A stretch of DNA of 64,000 nt from Streptomyces nojiriensis (GCF_017639205.1 NZ_CP071139.1:6943501-7007500); one strand, 5' to 3'. Positions 44,140-52,471 are shown, counted from the first letter of the stretch. The notes: generated by a model not told the origin, from the sequence alone. Translations and numbers: made by a program.

Positions 44140-44314
44140 GACGAGGGTCTCCTTCCGGCCCGGCGGTCCGTCCCCCGGGCACACCACCAGCCTCGTCGGC
44201 CGGGCCCGCGGAATCAGTAGCCCCATGATCCGGATCGAGGGTGGCACCAGGTACACCCCGGTACGGGTGCCCGCGTGATGGCATGCCCCTGATCAGTGCG
44301 ATTACCGTACGGGC

Positions 44315-45592
44315 ATGGCAATTCGCGGGGGCGCGCCGAGGCGTACGTACACCTGGATCACGGCGCACGCACCGTGGTCGGCATGGGCCTGGCGCAACAC
44401 GGCCTTCACCGCGGCCGCGATACCGGCCGCCCTGCCCGTGCTCCTCGGCCTCACGTGCACCGTCACGGCGCCCGGGCCCGGCACGATCCCGCCGCTGCTG
44501 ATCCTGCTGCTCGGCCCGCTCCTCACCCGGCTCCAACGCAGCCGCTTCCGGGCCCTGCTCGGCCTCGACGTGCCCAAGGTCGAACGGGAGGGCGGCCGGT
44601 TCACCCCGCGCGGACTGGTACGCCGGATGCGCTCCGAGGCGACCTGGCGGCAGTACGGCTACCACCTGCTGGTCAGCCCGCTCGCCGCCGTCGCCGGCGC
44701 GCTGGTGGTGCTCGCCTGGGCCTTCGGGGTCGCCGCCGCCGGCGTCTACGGCTGGATCTGGATCCTGCCCACCGAGACCCGGACTCCCGGCTGGAGCAAC
44801 GACTGCGACCTCATCACCGTCGGCGGCGTCCTGCTGCTGCTCGCCGCGCCCTGGCTCGCCGCCCTCTTCGCCCGGCTGGACGCCGCAGCCGCGGCCGCCC
44901 TCCTCGGCCCGAACCGGGCCCGCGAACTGGAACGGCGGGTCGAGGACCTGGCGGAGAGCCGGGCCGGGGTGCTGGACGCCGCCGACCTCGAACGCCGCCG
45001 GATCGAACGGGACCTGCACGACGGGGCCCAGCAGCGACTGGTCGCCCTGGCCATGAACCTCGGCATCGCCCGCGCCACCCTCCCCGACCTGCCGGCCGAG
45101 GCCAAGGCCGTCATCGACGAGGCGCACCGCGAGGCGAAGGAGGCCATCGAGGAGCTGAACAGCCTGGTACGGGGCCTGCATCCGGCCGTACTGGAGGACC
45201 GCGGGCTCGACGCCGCGCTCTCCGGGATCGCCGCCCGGGCCCCGTTCCCCGTCGAGCTGAGCGTCGACATCGGGCAGCGGCCCGGGGCCACCGTGGAGGC
45301 CGTCGCCTACTTCGTGGTCTCCGAGACCCTGGCCAACGTGGCCAAGCACGCCCGGGCGCAGCACTGCCGGGTGGGAGTCGTACGCGGTCCGGCGGCCGAC
45401 GGATCCGCCCGCGGCGGGGACCTGCTGCGGATCACCGTGACCGACGACGGGGTGGGCGGCGCCGACCCGGCCCGCGGCACCGGTCTGGTGGGGCTCCGCA
45501 AACGCGTAGGGTCCGTCGACGGAACCATCAAGATCGAAAGCCCCCTCGGGGGTCCGACCGTCATCACCGTGGAGCTGCCGTGCGGGCTGTGA
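44315..45592 (+). CDS. Sensor histidine kinase, NarL/LiaS type
   Basis: The 425-aa kinase has four membrane helices in its first 190 residues without a large extracytoplasmic domain. A coiled linker with ERRRIERDLHDGAQQRL follows, where His235 is the phosphorylation site of a HisKA_3 domain, and then the ATPase domain has ETLANVAKHARAQHC, TVTDDGVGGADP and GTGLVGLRKRVGSVDG. No Shine-Dalgarno; TACCGT (44303-44308) ends 6 nt before the ATG, so it is probably leaderless. It overlaps its response regulator by 13 bp. Confidence 0.92.
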   Translation: MAIRGGAPRRTYTWITAHAPWSAWAWRNTAFTAAAIPAALPVLLGLTCTVTAPGPGTIPPLLILLLGPLLTRLQRSRFRALLGLDVPKVEREGGRFTPRGLVRRMRSEATWRQYGYHLLVSPLAAVAGALVVLAWAFGVAAAGVYGWIWILPTETRTPGWSNDCDLITVGGVLLLLAAPWLAALFARLDAAAAAALLGPNRARELERRVEDLAESRAGVLDAADLERRRIERDLHDGAQQRLVALAMNLGIARATLPDLPAEAKAVIDEAHREAKEAIEELNSLVRGLHPAVLEDRGLDAALSGIAARAPFPVELSVDIGQRPGATVEAVAYFVVSETLANVAKHARAQHCRVGVVRGPAADGSARGGDLLRITVTDDGVGGADPARGTGLVGLRKRVGSVDGTIKIESPLGGPTVITVELPCGL

Positions 45593-46236
45593 TCGCCGAG
45601 GACTCCGTCCTGCTGCGCATAGGACTCGTCAAAGTCCTCGAAATGGCCGGATTCGAGGTGGTCGCCGAGACCGGCGACGCCGAGGGTCTGCTCGCCGCCG
45701 TCGGGGAACACCGCCCCGATCTGGCCCTCGTGGACGTGCGTATGCCGCCCGGCTTCACCGACGAGGGCGTCCGGGCGGCCCTGATGATCCGCCAGGAGAG
45801 CCCGGGCACGGCCGTGCTGCTGCTCTCGCAGTACGTGGAGGAGCGCTACGCCGCCGACCTGCTGGCCACCCAGACCGGTGCCGGCATCGGCTACCTGCTC
45901 AAGCAACGGGTCGCCGACGTCGAGGAGTTCATCGACGCCCTGCGCCGCGTGGCCTCGGGCGGCACCGCGCTCGACCCGCAGGTCGTCGCCCAGCTCCTGC
46001 TGCGCCGCGGCGGCGGCCCCGACCCGCTGGCCCGGCTCACCCCGCGCGAGCGCGAGGTGCTGGCCCTGATGGCCGAGGGCCGCTCCAACGCCGGGATCGC
46101 GGCCGAACTCGTCGTGAGCGAGAGCGCGGTGGCCAAACACATCAACAGCATCTTCGCCAAGCTCGACCTGCCGCCGGCCGACGGCGACCACCGCCGGGTC
46201 CTCGCGGTCCTGCGCTTCCTGGACGGCACGCCGTGA
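45580..46236 (+). CDS. LuxR/NarL-family response regulator
   Basis: The 218-aa regulator has a receiver domain with Asp52 in LALVDVRMPPG as phospho-acceptor, the conserved Lys in YLLKQRVADVEEFIDAL, and a C-terminal LuxR helix-turn-helix: LTPREREVLALMAEGRSNAGIAAELVVSESAVAKHINSIFAKL. The GTG has GGAG 5 nt upstream, inside the kinase gene. It overlaps the DUF4097 gene by 4 bp (GTGA), so kinase, regulator and DUF4097 protein form one translationally coupled unit. Confidence 0.94.
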   Translation: MRAVIAEDSVLLRIGLVKVLEMAGFEVVAETGDAEGLLAAVGEHRPDLALVDVRMPPGFTDEGVRAALMIRQESPGTAVLLLSQYVEERYAADLLATQTGAGIGYLLKQRVADVEEFIDALRRVASGGTALDPQVVAQLLLRRGGGPDPLARLTPREREVLALMAEGRSNAGIAAELVVSESAVAKHINSIFAKLDLPPADGDHRRVLAVLRFLDGTP

Positions 46237-47078
46237 CCCCGGCCGAGGCCGAAGGGCCCCGCCGCGGGCCCCGCCTGGCCTGGATCACCGCCGCCGCGCT
46301 CAGCGCGGTCCTCGTGGTGGTACCGGCCACCTGGCAGGTGTGGTCCTGGGGGAGCGGGGGCTCCCGGAGCGACACCCTGCGCGGCGGCAGCGACGGCCGC
46401 CCGGTGACCGCGCTGGAGATCGTGGGAGGCGACGCCGACATCACCGTCACCCCCCGCGCGGACCACGAGGTCGGCTACCGGGCCACGGTCAGCTGGTCCC
46501 TCAAGGCGCCCACCATCGAGGAGAGCCGGCTCGGCGACACCCTGCGGCTGACCCCGCACTGCCCCGGCGACGGCTTCTGGCCGGGCGCCGGGGCCGGCTG
46601 TTCGGTCCGGCTGGCGGTGACCGTACCCGTGGACATCCCCGTGAAGGTGACGACCCGTTCCGGCCGGATCGCGCTCAGCGGACTGGGCGGCTCCGTCGAC
46701 ACGGAGGCCGACTCGGGCCGGGTCGAGATCGTCGGGCTGCGCGGCCCGCTGCGCGCCAAGGTCGGCTCGGGCCACCTGCACGCCACCGGACTCGCCTCGG
46801 ACCGGGCCGAGATCCGGGTCGGCTCGGGCCGGGCCGAGGCCACCTTCGTCACCCCGCCCGACGAGGTGACGGCCCGCGTCGGTTCCGGCCGCCTGGCCTT
46901 CACCGTGCCCGAGGCCACCCGCTTCAAGGTCCGCTGCGAGGCCGGATCGGGCCGCTGCGAGGTGCCGGACGCCCTGCGCGACGCCGCGTCGCCGCGCGGT
47001 CTGGACATCGAGACGGGCTCCGGCCGCGCGCAGGCGGGGTACCCGGACGGGCCCTGGGCGACGCCCGGGGAGTCATAG
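46233..47078 (+). CDS. DUF4097-type beta-strand repeat protein with N-terminal membrane anchor
   Basis: The 281-aa protein has one membrane helix (LAWITAAALSAVLVVVPATW, about residues 15-34). A beta-repeat domain follows with recurring GSGR/SGRV turns (VTTRSGRIALSGLGGSV, EADSGRVEIVGLRG, KVGSGHLHATGL, RVGSGRAEATFV, RVGSGRLAFTV, EAGSGRCEVPD), the DUF4097 solenoid. It would lie outside the cell. Such proteins are common partners of LiaRS/NarL-type systems, perhaps as stress sensors or wall-bound shields. Its operon position supports a link to the kinase. Confidence 0.87.
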   Translation: MTPAEAEGPRRGPRLAWITAAALSAVLVVVPATWQVWSWGSGGSRSDTLRGGSDGRPVTALEIVGGDADITVTPRADHEVGYRATVSWSLKAPTIEESRLGDTLRLTPHCPGDGFWPGAGAGCSVRLAVTVPVDIPVKVTTRSGRIALSGLGGSVDTEADSGRVEIVGLRGPLRAKVGSGHLHATGLASDRAEIRVGSGRAEATFVTPPDEVTARVGSGRLAFTVPEATRFKVRCEAGSGRCEVPDALRDAASPRGLDIETGSGRAQAGYPDGPWATPGES

Positions 47079-47376
47079 CCCCGCCGCACGCAAAGGCCGC
47101 TCGAAAACACCGCCAGAAAAGGCCGCCCGAAAAAGAAGTGGCCCCGGCAGGACCGGGCTTGTTACGGTGGATCGGTTCCCGCCGACCGGTGGGGGACGAC
47201 CGGCATGTGCATGGACCCGGAGGTGAGTTCGTTGATGACTGTCATCGCGCAGGGCGCTGCCCGCACTCAGAAGACCATCAATGTCACTTCTGTGGTCTCC
47301 GGCTGACCTCACACCTCTTCGCGCGCCGCCACCGAGCGAGCGCCCGCGGCCGGGGCCACCCTGTGAAGGGTTTCCC
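47079..47376 (+). promoter_or_regulatory. rsgA upstream region with direct repeats and a hairpin
   Basis: The region holds a 16-bp direct repeat with one mismatch, AAAGGCCGCTCGAAAA (47092-47107) and AAAGGCCGCCCGAAAA (47118-47133). A GCCCCGG/CCGGGC hairpin (47141-47157) follows and probably terminates the DUF4097 operon. Then comes a possible small ORF (47235-47306). The rsgA start follows 70 bp later. Confidence 0.4.
47235..47306 (+). CDS. Possible 23-residue upstream ORF before rsgA
   Basis: MTVIAQGAARTQKTINVTSV is the start of a 23-aa ORF ending VVSG-stop. GGAGG lies 11 nt before the ATG (8 nt before an in-frame TTG). Its amino-acid composition is unlike random high-GC translation (few Arg/Pro, several Thr/Val/Ile), which hints at real coding. 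It could be a leader peptide for rsgA or a small free protein. No family recognised. Confidence 0.3.
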   Translation: MTVIAQGAARTQKTINVTSVVSG

Positions 47377-48495
47377 TTGTCTTTCTCCGCTCTCCCGTCC
47401 TCCTTCCCGCACGCTTCGCTCTCGCACGCCCTCGCCCCCCTCGGCTGGGACGACGCGTGGGAGGCCGAGTTCGCCCCGTACGCCGAGCAGGGCCTCCTGC
47501 CCGGCCGCGTCGTACGCGTCGACCGCGGCCAGTGCGACGTCATGACCGCGGACGGCATCGTCCGCGCCGACACCGCCTTCGTCACCCCGCACGACCCGCT
47601 CCGGGTCATCTGCACCGGTGACTGGGCCGCCGTCGAGGCGGCCGGCAATCCGCGCTACGTGAAGGCGTACCTGCCGCGCCGGACCGCCTTCGTGCGGTCC
47701 ACCTCCTCGCAGCGGTCCGAGGGGCAGATCCTCGCCGCCAACGTCGACCACGCCATCATCGCCGTCTCCCTCGCCGTCGAGCTGGACCTCGGGCGCATCG
47801 AGCGCTTCCTGGCCCTGGCCTGGGAATCGGGGGCGCAGCCGCTGGTCGTCCTCACCAAGGCGGACCTGGTCCCGGACGCGGCGACGCTCGGGCACCTCGT
47901 CCAGGACGTGGAGGCCACGGCCCCGGGCGTCCAGGTCCTGACCGTCTCCTCCGTCACGGGGGAGGGTACGGACGTGCTGGCCGCGATCGTCGGCGACGGC
48001 ACCAGCGTGCTGCTCGGCATCTCGGGCGCCGGCAAGTCCACCCTGGCCAACGCGCTGCTCGGCGCCGAGGTCATGGAGACGCAGGAGGCCCGCGAGGTCG
48101 ACGGCAAGGGCCGGCACACGACCACCACGCGCAACCTGCTCGCCCTGCCGGCCGGCGGCGTCCTGATCGACACCCCCGGACTGCGCGGCGTCGGGCTCTG
48201 GGACGCCGAGACCGGGGTCGGCCAGGTCTTCTCGGAGATCGAGGAGTACGCGGAACACTGCCGCTTCCACGACTGCGCGCACGAGGCGGAGCCGGGGTGC
48301 GCCGTGCTGGCCGCGCTGGACTCCGGTGAGCTCGCGGACCGCCGCCTGGAGAGCTACCGCAAGCTCCTGCGGGAGAACCAGCGGATCGTCGCCAAGACGG
48401 ACGCCCGGCTGCGGTCGGAGATCCGCCGCGACTGGCGCCTGAAGTCGGCGGTGGGCCGGGCCAACCACGCCGCGAAGCGGGGCGGCCGCGTCTGA
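47377..48495 (+). CDS. rsgA: Ribosome small-subunit GTPase RsgA
   Basis: The 372-aa circularly permuted GTPase acts in late 30S assembly. It has an N-terminal OB fold (GRVVRVDRGQCDVMTADGIVRA), G4 VLTKADLV, P-loop GISGAGKSTLANALLG, G3 DTPGLRGVGLWD, and the C-terminal zinc knuckle CRFHDCAHEAEPGC. The TTG start (LSFSALPSS) is chosen because GAAGGG lies 6 nt upstream. It appears monocistronic. Confidence 0.93.
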   Translation: MSFSALPSSFPHASLSHALAPLGWDDAWEAEFAPYAEQGLLPGRVVRVDRGQCDVMTADGIVRADTAFVTPHDPLRVICTGDWAAVEAAGNPRYVKAYLPRRTAFVRSTSSQRSEGQILAANVDHAIIAVSLAVELDLGRIERFLALAWESGAQPLVVLTKADLVPDAATLGHLVQDVEATAPGVQVLTVSSVTGEGTDVLAAIVGDGTSVLLGISGAGKSTLANALLGAEVMETQEAREVDGKGRHTTTTRNLLALPAGGVLIDTPGLRGVGLWDAETGVGQVFSEIEEYAEHCRFHDCAHEAEPGCAVLAALDSGELADRRLESYRKLLRENQRIVAKTDARLRSEIRRDWRLKSAVGRANHAAKRGGRV

Positions 48496-48572
48496 GGCAC
48501 GGCCGGGGACGGGGTGCCGCAGTCCGGGACCCCGCCCCCGCCCGGAAGCGGCACCCGGCATCGCGCCGCAGC

Positions 48573-48713
48573 GCCCTCACCGAGATCCATCGGCCCGAGG
48601 CGTTCGACGACGCGCAATTCCAGGGCGGCACGGTCGGCTTCGACCACGCACACTTCAGCGGCGCCAACGTCAGCTGGGGCCGCCTCCGGCCGCCCGAGGA
48701 CGGGACGGGCTGA
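48573..48713 (+). pseudogene. C-terminal fragment of a pentapeptide-repeat protein
   Basis: Reading in one frame to TGA at 48711 gives ALTEIHRPEAFDDAQFQGGT, then VGFDHAHFSGANVSWGRLRP and PPEDGTG-stop. The A(D/N)LxF-like periodicity (DAQFQGG, HAHFSGA) is that of Streptomyces pentapeptide-repeat proteins. Nothing upstream extends the repeat, so only the last about 40 residues remain. It lies beside a truncated sensor kinase, suggesting a deletion joined two broken genes. Confidence 0.55.
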
Positions 48714-48764
48714 ACTCGGGCCCGACTCCCGACGGCCGCATCACCGACCTGTCCGGACAACAGG

Positions 48765-49232
48765 CTAGGGGGACGGGCGGGAGGCCCGTCGTGCGCTGTG
48801 GGCGATCCGCCGGAGCGGCGACAGGGCGTACCCGGCCGTCACGTATCCCGCGGCGGCCGACAGGGGGACGAGAGCGGCCAGGACCAGCGCGGTGGACGCC
48901 ACCAGCGAGTCCTGGGGCTGCTGCCGCGAGGGAGCCGGACAGGGGGCCGGCCCGCTGTCCGGCGGCTCCGGACAGCCGGCGGGCGCCAGGACGATCGCGG
49001 ACTCCGAACGCAGTTCGAGGACCGGATCGTTTCCCCTGCTCACGGCCTGCACCGCGAGCAGGTGGACAACGGCCAGCAGCGCCGTCCCGGCCACCATGAC
49101 CCCCCCGCCGTAGAGGCAGGTGAGACGTAAGCGGGTCACGGACGGCCGCTGCGGCGCCATGGCGTGCGAGGCCGCGGAAACGGCACTTCCCACGGCATCG
49201 ACGATGGCGCGCCCCCTGATCCGGATCGGCAC
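48765..49232 (-). pseudogene. N-terminal remnant of a sensor histidine kinase
   Basis: The 155-residue ORF has a basic N-terminus, a membrane helix (LTCLYGGGVMVAGTALLAVV), a short extracytoplasmic segment with two cysteines, a second helix (LVASTALVLAALVPLSAAAG) and the beginning of a HAMP domain, YALSPLRRIAHSARRASRPS. It then stops. The HisKA and ATPase domains expected in OmpR-type kinases are absent and no response regulator is adjacent. A functional small membrane protein is possible but less likely. Confidence 0.65.
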
Positions 49233-49349
49233 CGGTACTCCCCCTCAAAGCGTCACGAGCCCCGACCCCCCACTGTCGCGCCTACGCCCCTAAACAGAGC
49301 GTCAGCACCGGCTGCCGTACGTCGACGCGCAGCCACCCGCACGCTCCGG

Positions 49350-49721
49350 TCAGAGCCCCCACGCGTGGACGCGTTCGGGGTGGATCCGGATCACCTCCGG
49401 GCTGAAGTGGGAGCCCAGCTCGTGCGGGCCCGTCTCCAGCGTGGCCCGGCCCCGGATCTCGATGCCGCGCACCCGCCACGGCCGGATGCTCACCAGGTCG
49501 TCCACGACCAGGGACAGCCGGGGGTTCCCGTGCAGGTTGCGCCACTTCTTCGTCGTGCCCATCGCCATCCCGCCCACCAGGATCGTCCCGTCCTCCTGCG
49601 GGAAGAAACCCACCGGGTTCGCCTGCGGCTGCCCGGCCGCGTCCACGGTGGCCAGGCGGCCCAGGTGCTGGGAACGCAGGTACGCCAGTTCGGCCTCGCT
49701 GAAACCCTTGAAGTCCGTCAT
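49350..49721 (-). CDS. PPOX-class F420-dependent or FMN oxidoreductase
   Basis: The 123-aa split-barrel flavoprotein fits the PPOX-class F420-dependent group: FSEAELAYLRSQHLGRLATVDAAGQPQANPVGF (about residues 6-38), TTKKWRNLHGNPRLSLVVDD and WRVRGIEIRGRATLE, ending IRIHPERVHAWGL. Cofactor preference (F420, FMN or haem) cannot be settled by eye. The ATG has GGTGGGCGG upstream. Its promoter region abuts foldback element copy B. Confidence 0.87.
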   Translation of the reverse strand: MTDFKGFSEAELAYLRSQHLGRLATVDAAGQPQANPVGFFPQEDGTILVGGMAMGTTKKWRNLHGNPRLSLVVDDLVSIRPWRVRGIEIRGRATLETGPHELGSHFSPEVIRIHPERVHAWGL

Positions 49722-49769
49722 ACCGCCCACCCTCGCAGCCCCCGCCGGTCCCCGCATCGGGCTACGGAC

Positions 49770-49937
49770 CTAGGCCGTCTCTTTCGGATCTTGCCGGGCC
49801 CGCGGCGTCCGGCACCGCACCTGGCCGCGTTGTCGAGGCACCCGAGTACGTCCAGTACACGGGCGCCCCTCCGCCTTGCCAGGCACGGCACCGGACGCCG
49901 CGGGCTCGGCCGACAAGATCCGAAAGAGACGGCCTAG
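49770..49937. mobile_element. Foldback MITE-like element, copy B
   Basis: A 160-bp unit (49774-49933) is flanked by CTAG on both sides. The ends are GCCGTCTCTTTCGGATCTTG and its complement, 24 bp with one mismatch. A perfect 15-bp inner inverted repeat (GCCCGCGGCGTCCGG) extends the foldback. The arm difference from copy A (TTTC against TTCC) is mirrored in the opposite arm, so pairing is kept. It sits between the PPOX gene start and the 3' end of the next minus-strand gene, whose stop is 2 bp away. Confidence 0.85.
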
Positions 49938-49938
49938 G

Positions 49939-50658
49939 TCACCGGGGACGGTGGGTCTGGGCCTGCTTCAGGAGTTCGGTGTACGGCATCTGAGCCATCG
50001 AGCCGCGCACGAGTGCCAGACCGTACAGGTCGACGGCCCGCCTCTGCTCGTTCGGGGTGACGAAGTTGAAGGGCGTCCGGTCACCCGGACTTCTCACATC
50101 CACATAGACGACCGGCCGACGACGGTACAGCCACCAGACCGTCACGCGCTCCCGGCCCCGGGTCAGATTCAGGAGCTCACTGCTCTGGGAGATCGTGGAC
50201 TGGTACCTGAAGTAGTCCTTGTTGGCCGGCGGGGGCCCTGGAGGATCGTCGTCCTTGCCTTCCTTCTTCAGTTTTCCGCGCCACTTCCCCTTCAAGGCGG
50301 CATCCACTGTCATCCGGTCCTGCCTGAACGCGTAGGCCTGGACCTGGGCGCTGATTGCTTCGTAGCCGGTCGTTTCGGGCTTCTTGATCTCGACGACCAC
50401 GTCCTCCGAAATTTCCTCCTGCGGGCTCAGCTCCCGCCCCGGCGGCTTGACCAGCTCGCCGGGTTTGAGCAACTTGTATTCGTCTTTCGGGTCGCTCGCG
50501 AGCTTGGCCTGGATCCAGTAGATGCTGCCGATGATGTGGACCGGAACCTGGCCGGAGTTCTTGAGGCGCAGACGGACCCGCAGGTACATCTTCGACCCTT
50601 CACTGTTCAGGGTCGGCATTCCGATCTCGGCCGAACCCTGCACCAGGGGACGCGTCAT
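49939..50658 (-). CDS. Hypothetical 239-aa protein
   Basis: The protein is soluble, with a beta-rich first half (MYLRVRLRLKNSGQVPVHII, EISEDVVVEIKKPETTGYEA) resembling an immunoglobulin-like or DUF-type domain. A charged Pro-rich linker (KKEGKDDDPPGPPPANKDYF) and a basic C-terminal part (RVTVWWLYRRRPVVYVDVRS) follow. I do not recognise the family. It follows a small zinc-ribbon gene by 4 bp and they probably form one operon. Lower GC in parts of the gene than in its neighbours hints at acquisition by transfer. Confidence 0.7.
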   Translation of the reverse strand: MTRPLVQGSAEIGMPTLNSEGSKMYLRVRLRLKNSGQVPVHIIGSIYWIQAKLASDPKDEYKLLKPGELVKPPGRELSPQEEISEDVVVEIKKPETTGYEAISAQVQAYAFRQDRMTVDAALKGKWRGKLKKEGKDDDPPGPPPANKDYFRYQSTISQSSELLNLTRGRERVTVWWLYRRRPVVYVDVRSPGDRTPFNFVTPNEQRRAVDLYGLALVRGSMAQMPYTELLKQAQTHRPR

Positions 50659-50662
50659 GGCG

Positions 50663-50848
50663 CTACGGGACCACCGGGTTCCCGTCGTCGAGCGGGGCGC
50701 CGCATCCGGTGCAGCAGTGCCCCTCGCGTGCGGTGTCCAGGCGCCCGCACGCGTCGCAGACGAGGTGCAGCAGGCAGGCCGGCTCGCCGGCGTCCGACGG
50801 CAGCTGCCGGGCGGGGGAGGCCGGCGTGCCCGGAACGGACGTACCCAT
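50663..50848 (-). CDS. Small zinc-ribbon protein
   Basis: The 61-aa protein has LHLVCDACGRLDTAREGHCC followed by TGCGAPLDD, giving CxxC and CCxxC metal ligands about 12 residues apart. A Pro/Ser-rich start precedes it. GGAGG lies 4 nt before the ATG. It immediately precedes the 239-aa hypothetical gene. No function can be assigned. Confidence 0.65.
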   Translation of the reverse strand: MGTSVPGTPASPARQLPSDAGEPACLLHLVCDACGRLDTAREGHCCTGCGAPLDDGNPVVP

Positions 50849-50941
50849 GGCGCCTCCACGACCGATCGAGTCAGGGGCTGAGAGCGTAACCCCCGATCGG
50901 GAGGGCCGCACCCCGGGCTGCCCGCGCCGGCCGGCGGGCGC

Positions 50942-51424
50942 CTACTGTGCCAGCACCGCCCCCACCCACGCCCCCACCACCATCAGGCACGCGAACAGCT
51001 CCACCAGCACGCTCGTCCCCACCGCCCGCATCACCGCCCGCATCGACGCCCAGGCCTCGCCGTGGGTGCCCAGGCGGAGCCGTTCGCACAGGTAGATGCC
51101 GCCCACGAAGCCCGGAACCGCCCCCACCACCGGCACCAGGACGAAGCCCAGGAGCGCCCCGGCCCCCGCGAACACCACCATCCGGGTGGTGATGCCCAGC
51201 CCCCGCACCCGCCGGGGCGGCAGCAGCCACTTCACCACCTGGACCACCAGCAGCAGGGCCGTCGCCGCGACCAGCAGGGTCCACGCCGACGCCGAGCGCA
51301 CGTGCAGCGCCCACCACAGCAGCCCCGCCCACACCAGCCAGGTGCCCGGCACACCCGGGATCAGCACGCCGACCACCCCGAGCAGCAGCACCAGCCCCAC
51401 CAGCAGCAGCTGAGGCAGATCCAT
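50942..51424 (-). CDS. DUF456 membrane protein
   Basis: The 160-aa protein has the DUF456 layout: an N-terminal hairpin of helices with GVVGVLIPGVPGTWLVWAGLLWWAL (about residues 16-40), a central helix pair, and the Gly-rich GAGALLGFVLVPVVGAVPGFVGGIYLCERL, followed by a final helix. It is an inner-membrane protein of unknown function. It is followed upstream by the LuxR-type regulator gene on the same strand, 24 bp away. Confidence 0.88.
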   Translation of the reverse strand: MDLPQLLLVGLVLLLGVVGVLIPGVPGTWLVWAGLLWWALHVRSASAWTLLVAATALLLVVQVVKWLLPPRRVRGLGITTRMVVFAGAGALLGFVLVPVVGAVPGFVGGIYLCERLRLGTHGEAWASMRAVMRAVGTSVLVELFACLMVVGAWVGAVLAQ

Positions 51425-51448
51425 GCGCTCAGCCTGACCGACCAGGGG

Positions 51449-52471
51449 CTATCGGGCCACCCAGCCCCGCTCGTACGCGTGCCAGCCCAGCTGCAGCCGC
51501 GTCGTCACCCCGGAGAGCTCCATCAGGCCCTTGACCCGCCGCTGCACCGTCCGCAGCCCCAGCTCCAGGTGCTTGGCGACGCTCGCGTCCGTCATGCCCG
51601 CCAGGAGCAGCGAGAGGATCTCCAGGTCCGTGGCGTCGGGGCCGCCCCCGGCCTCCTCCGCCGAACCGGCCGCCCCCAGCCGCAGCGGCAGCGACTCCCG
51701 CCACACCGCCTCGAACAGGCCGGCCAGGGACTCCAGCAGCCCCGACGCGTGCACCACCAGCGCCGCCGGCTCCGCCCCGCGGGCCGTCAGCGGGACCATC
51801 GCCAGCGTCCGGTCCGCGATCACCAGCTTCGTCGGGACCTCGGCCGTCACCCGGATCCGCTCCCCGCGCGCCAGCGCCGTCGACGCCTCCCGGATCCCGC
51901 TCGGCAGGGTCAGTACCTCCCGCTCGATGACCACCCGGTAGTCGACCCCGCGTACGGAGGCACGGTCCTCCGCCTCGTTGTCCGTCCCCGGCACCACCTG
52001 CGGCCGGCCGGTGACCAGCGCGCAGACCTCCTTCTCCGCGCCCAGCTGGATCTGGTGGAAGCGGTGGGCCACCGCGCTCGCGCCCTGCACCACCTCCACG
52101 AGGTCGTGCACCGCCGGTTCGGTCGCCTCCGCCCGGTACTCCTCGGCCAGCAGCGCCGCCGCCAGCTCCGCCTGCTCCAGCTCGTGCCGCTGCTGGGTCA
52201 GCAGCGCCCCGAGGGCCACCCCCGGCGGGGCCGCCACCCAGCGCCCGGGCCGGGCCGAGGACTGCGCCGCCAGCCCGTGCCGCTCCAGATGGCGCAGGGC
52301 CCGTTCGGTGTGCGGCACCGGCAGCGTCAGCCGGTGCGCGAGGTCGGGTACCTCCGCGGCCCCCAGCGCGACCAGCGCGCGGTACGCCGACTCCTGGCCC
52401 TCGTCCAGGCCTATGGCACCCAGCAACCCGTCCACCCACCTTTCGACACGCGCCTGGCGGGAAGCGGCCAC
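51449..52471 (-). CDS. LuxR-family regulator with TrmB-like N-terminus
   Basis: The 340-aa regulator has an N-terminal winged helix (QESAYRALVALGAAEVPDLAHRLTLPVPHTERALRHLE, about residues 26-63), a middle effector domain, and a C-terminal LuxR helix-turn-helix: ATDLEILSLLLAGMTDASVAKHLELGLRTVQRRVKGLM. This architecture is common in Streptomyces next to secreted proteases. The GTG lacks a Shine-Dalgarno sequence. It is divergent from the subtilase gene, with a 153-bp spacer carrying a TGACGCCAC direct repeat. Confidence 0.87.
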   Translation of the reverse strand: MAASRQARVERWVDGLLGAIGLDEGQESAYRALVALGAAEVPDLAHRLTLPVPHTERALRHLERHGLAAQSSARPGRWVAAPPGVALGALLTQQRHELEQAELAAALLAEEYRAEATEPAVHDLVEVVQGASAVAHRFHQIQLGAEKEVCALVTGRPQVVPGTDNEAEDRASVRGVDYRVVIEREVLTLPSGIREASTALARGERIRVTAEVPTKLVIADRTLAMVPLTARGAEPAALVVHASGLLESLAGLFEAVWRESLPLRLGAAGSAEEAGGGPDATDLEILSLLLAGMTDASVAKHLELGLRTVQRRVKGLMELSGVTTRLQLGWHAYERGWVAR

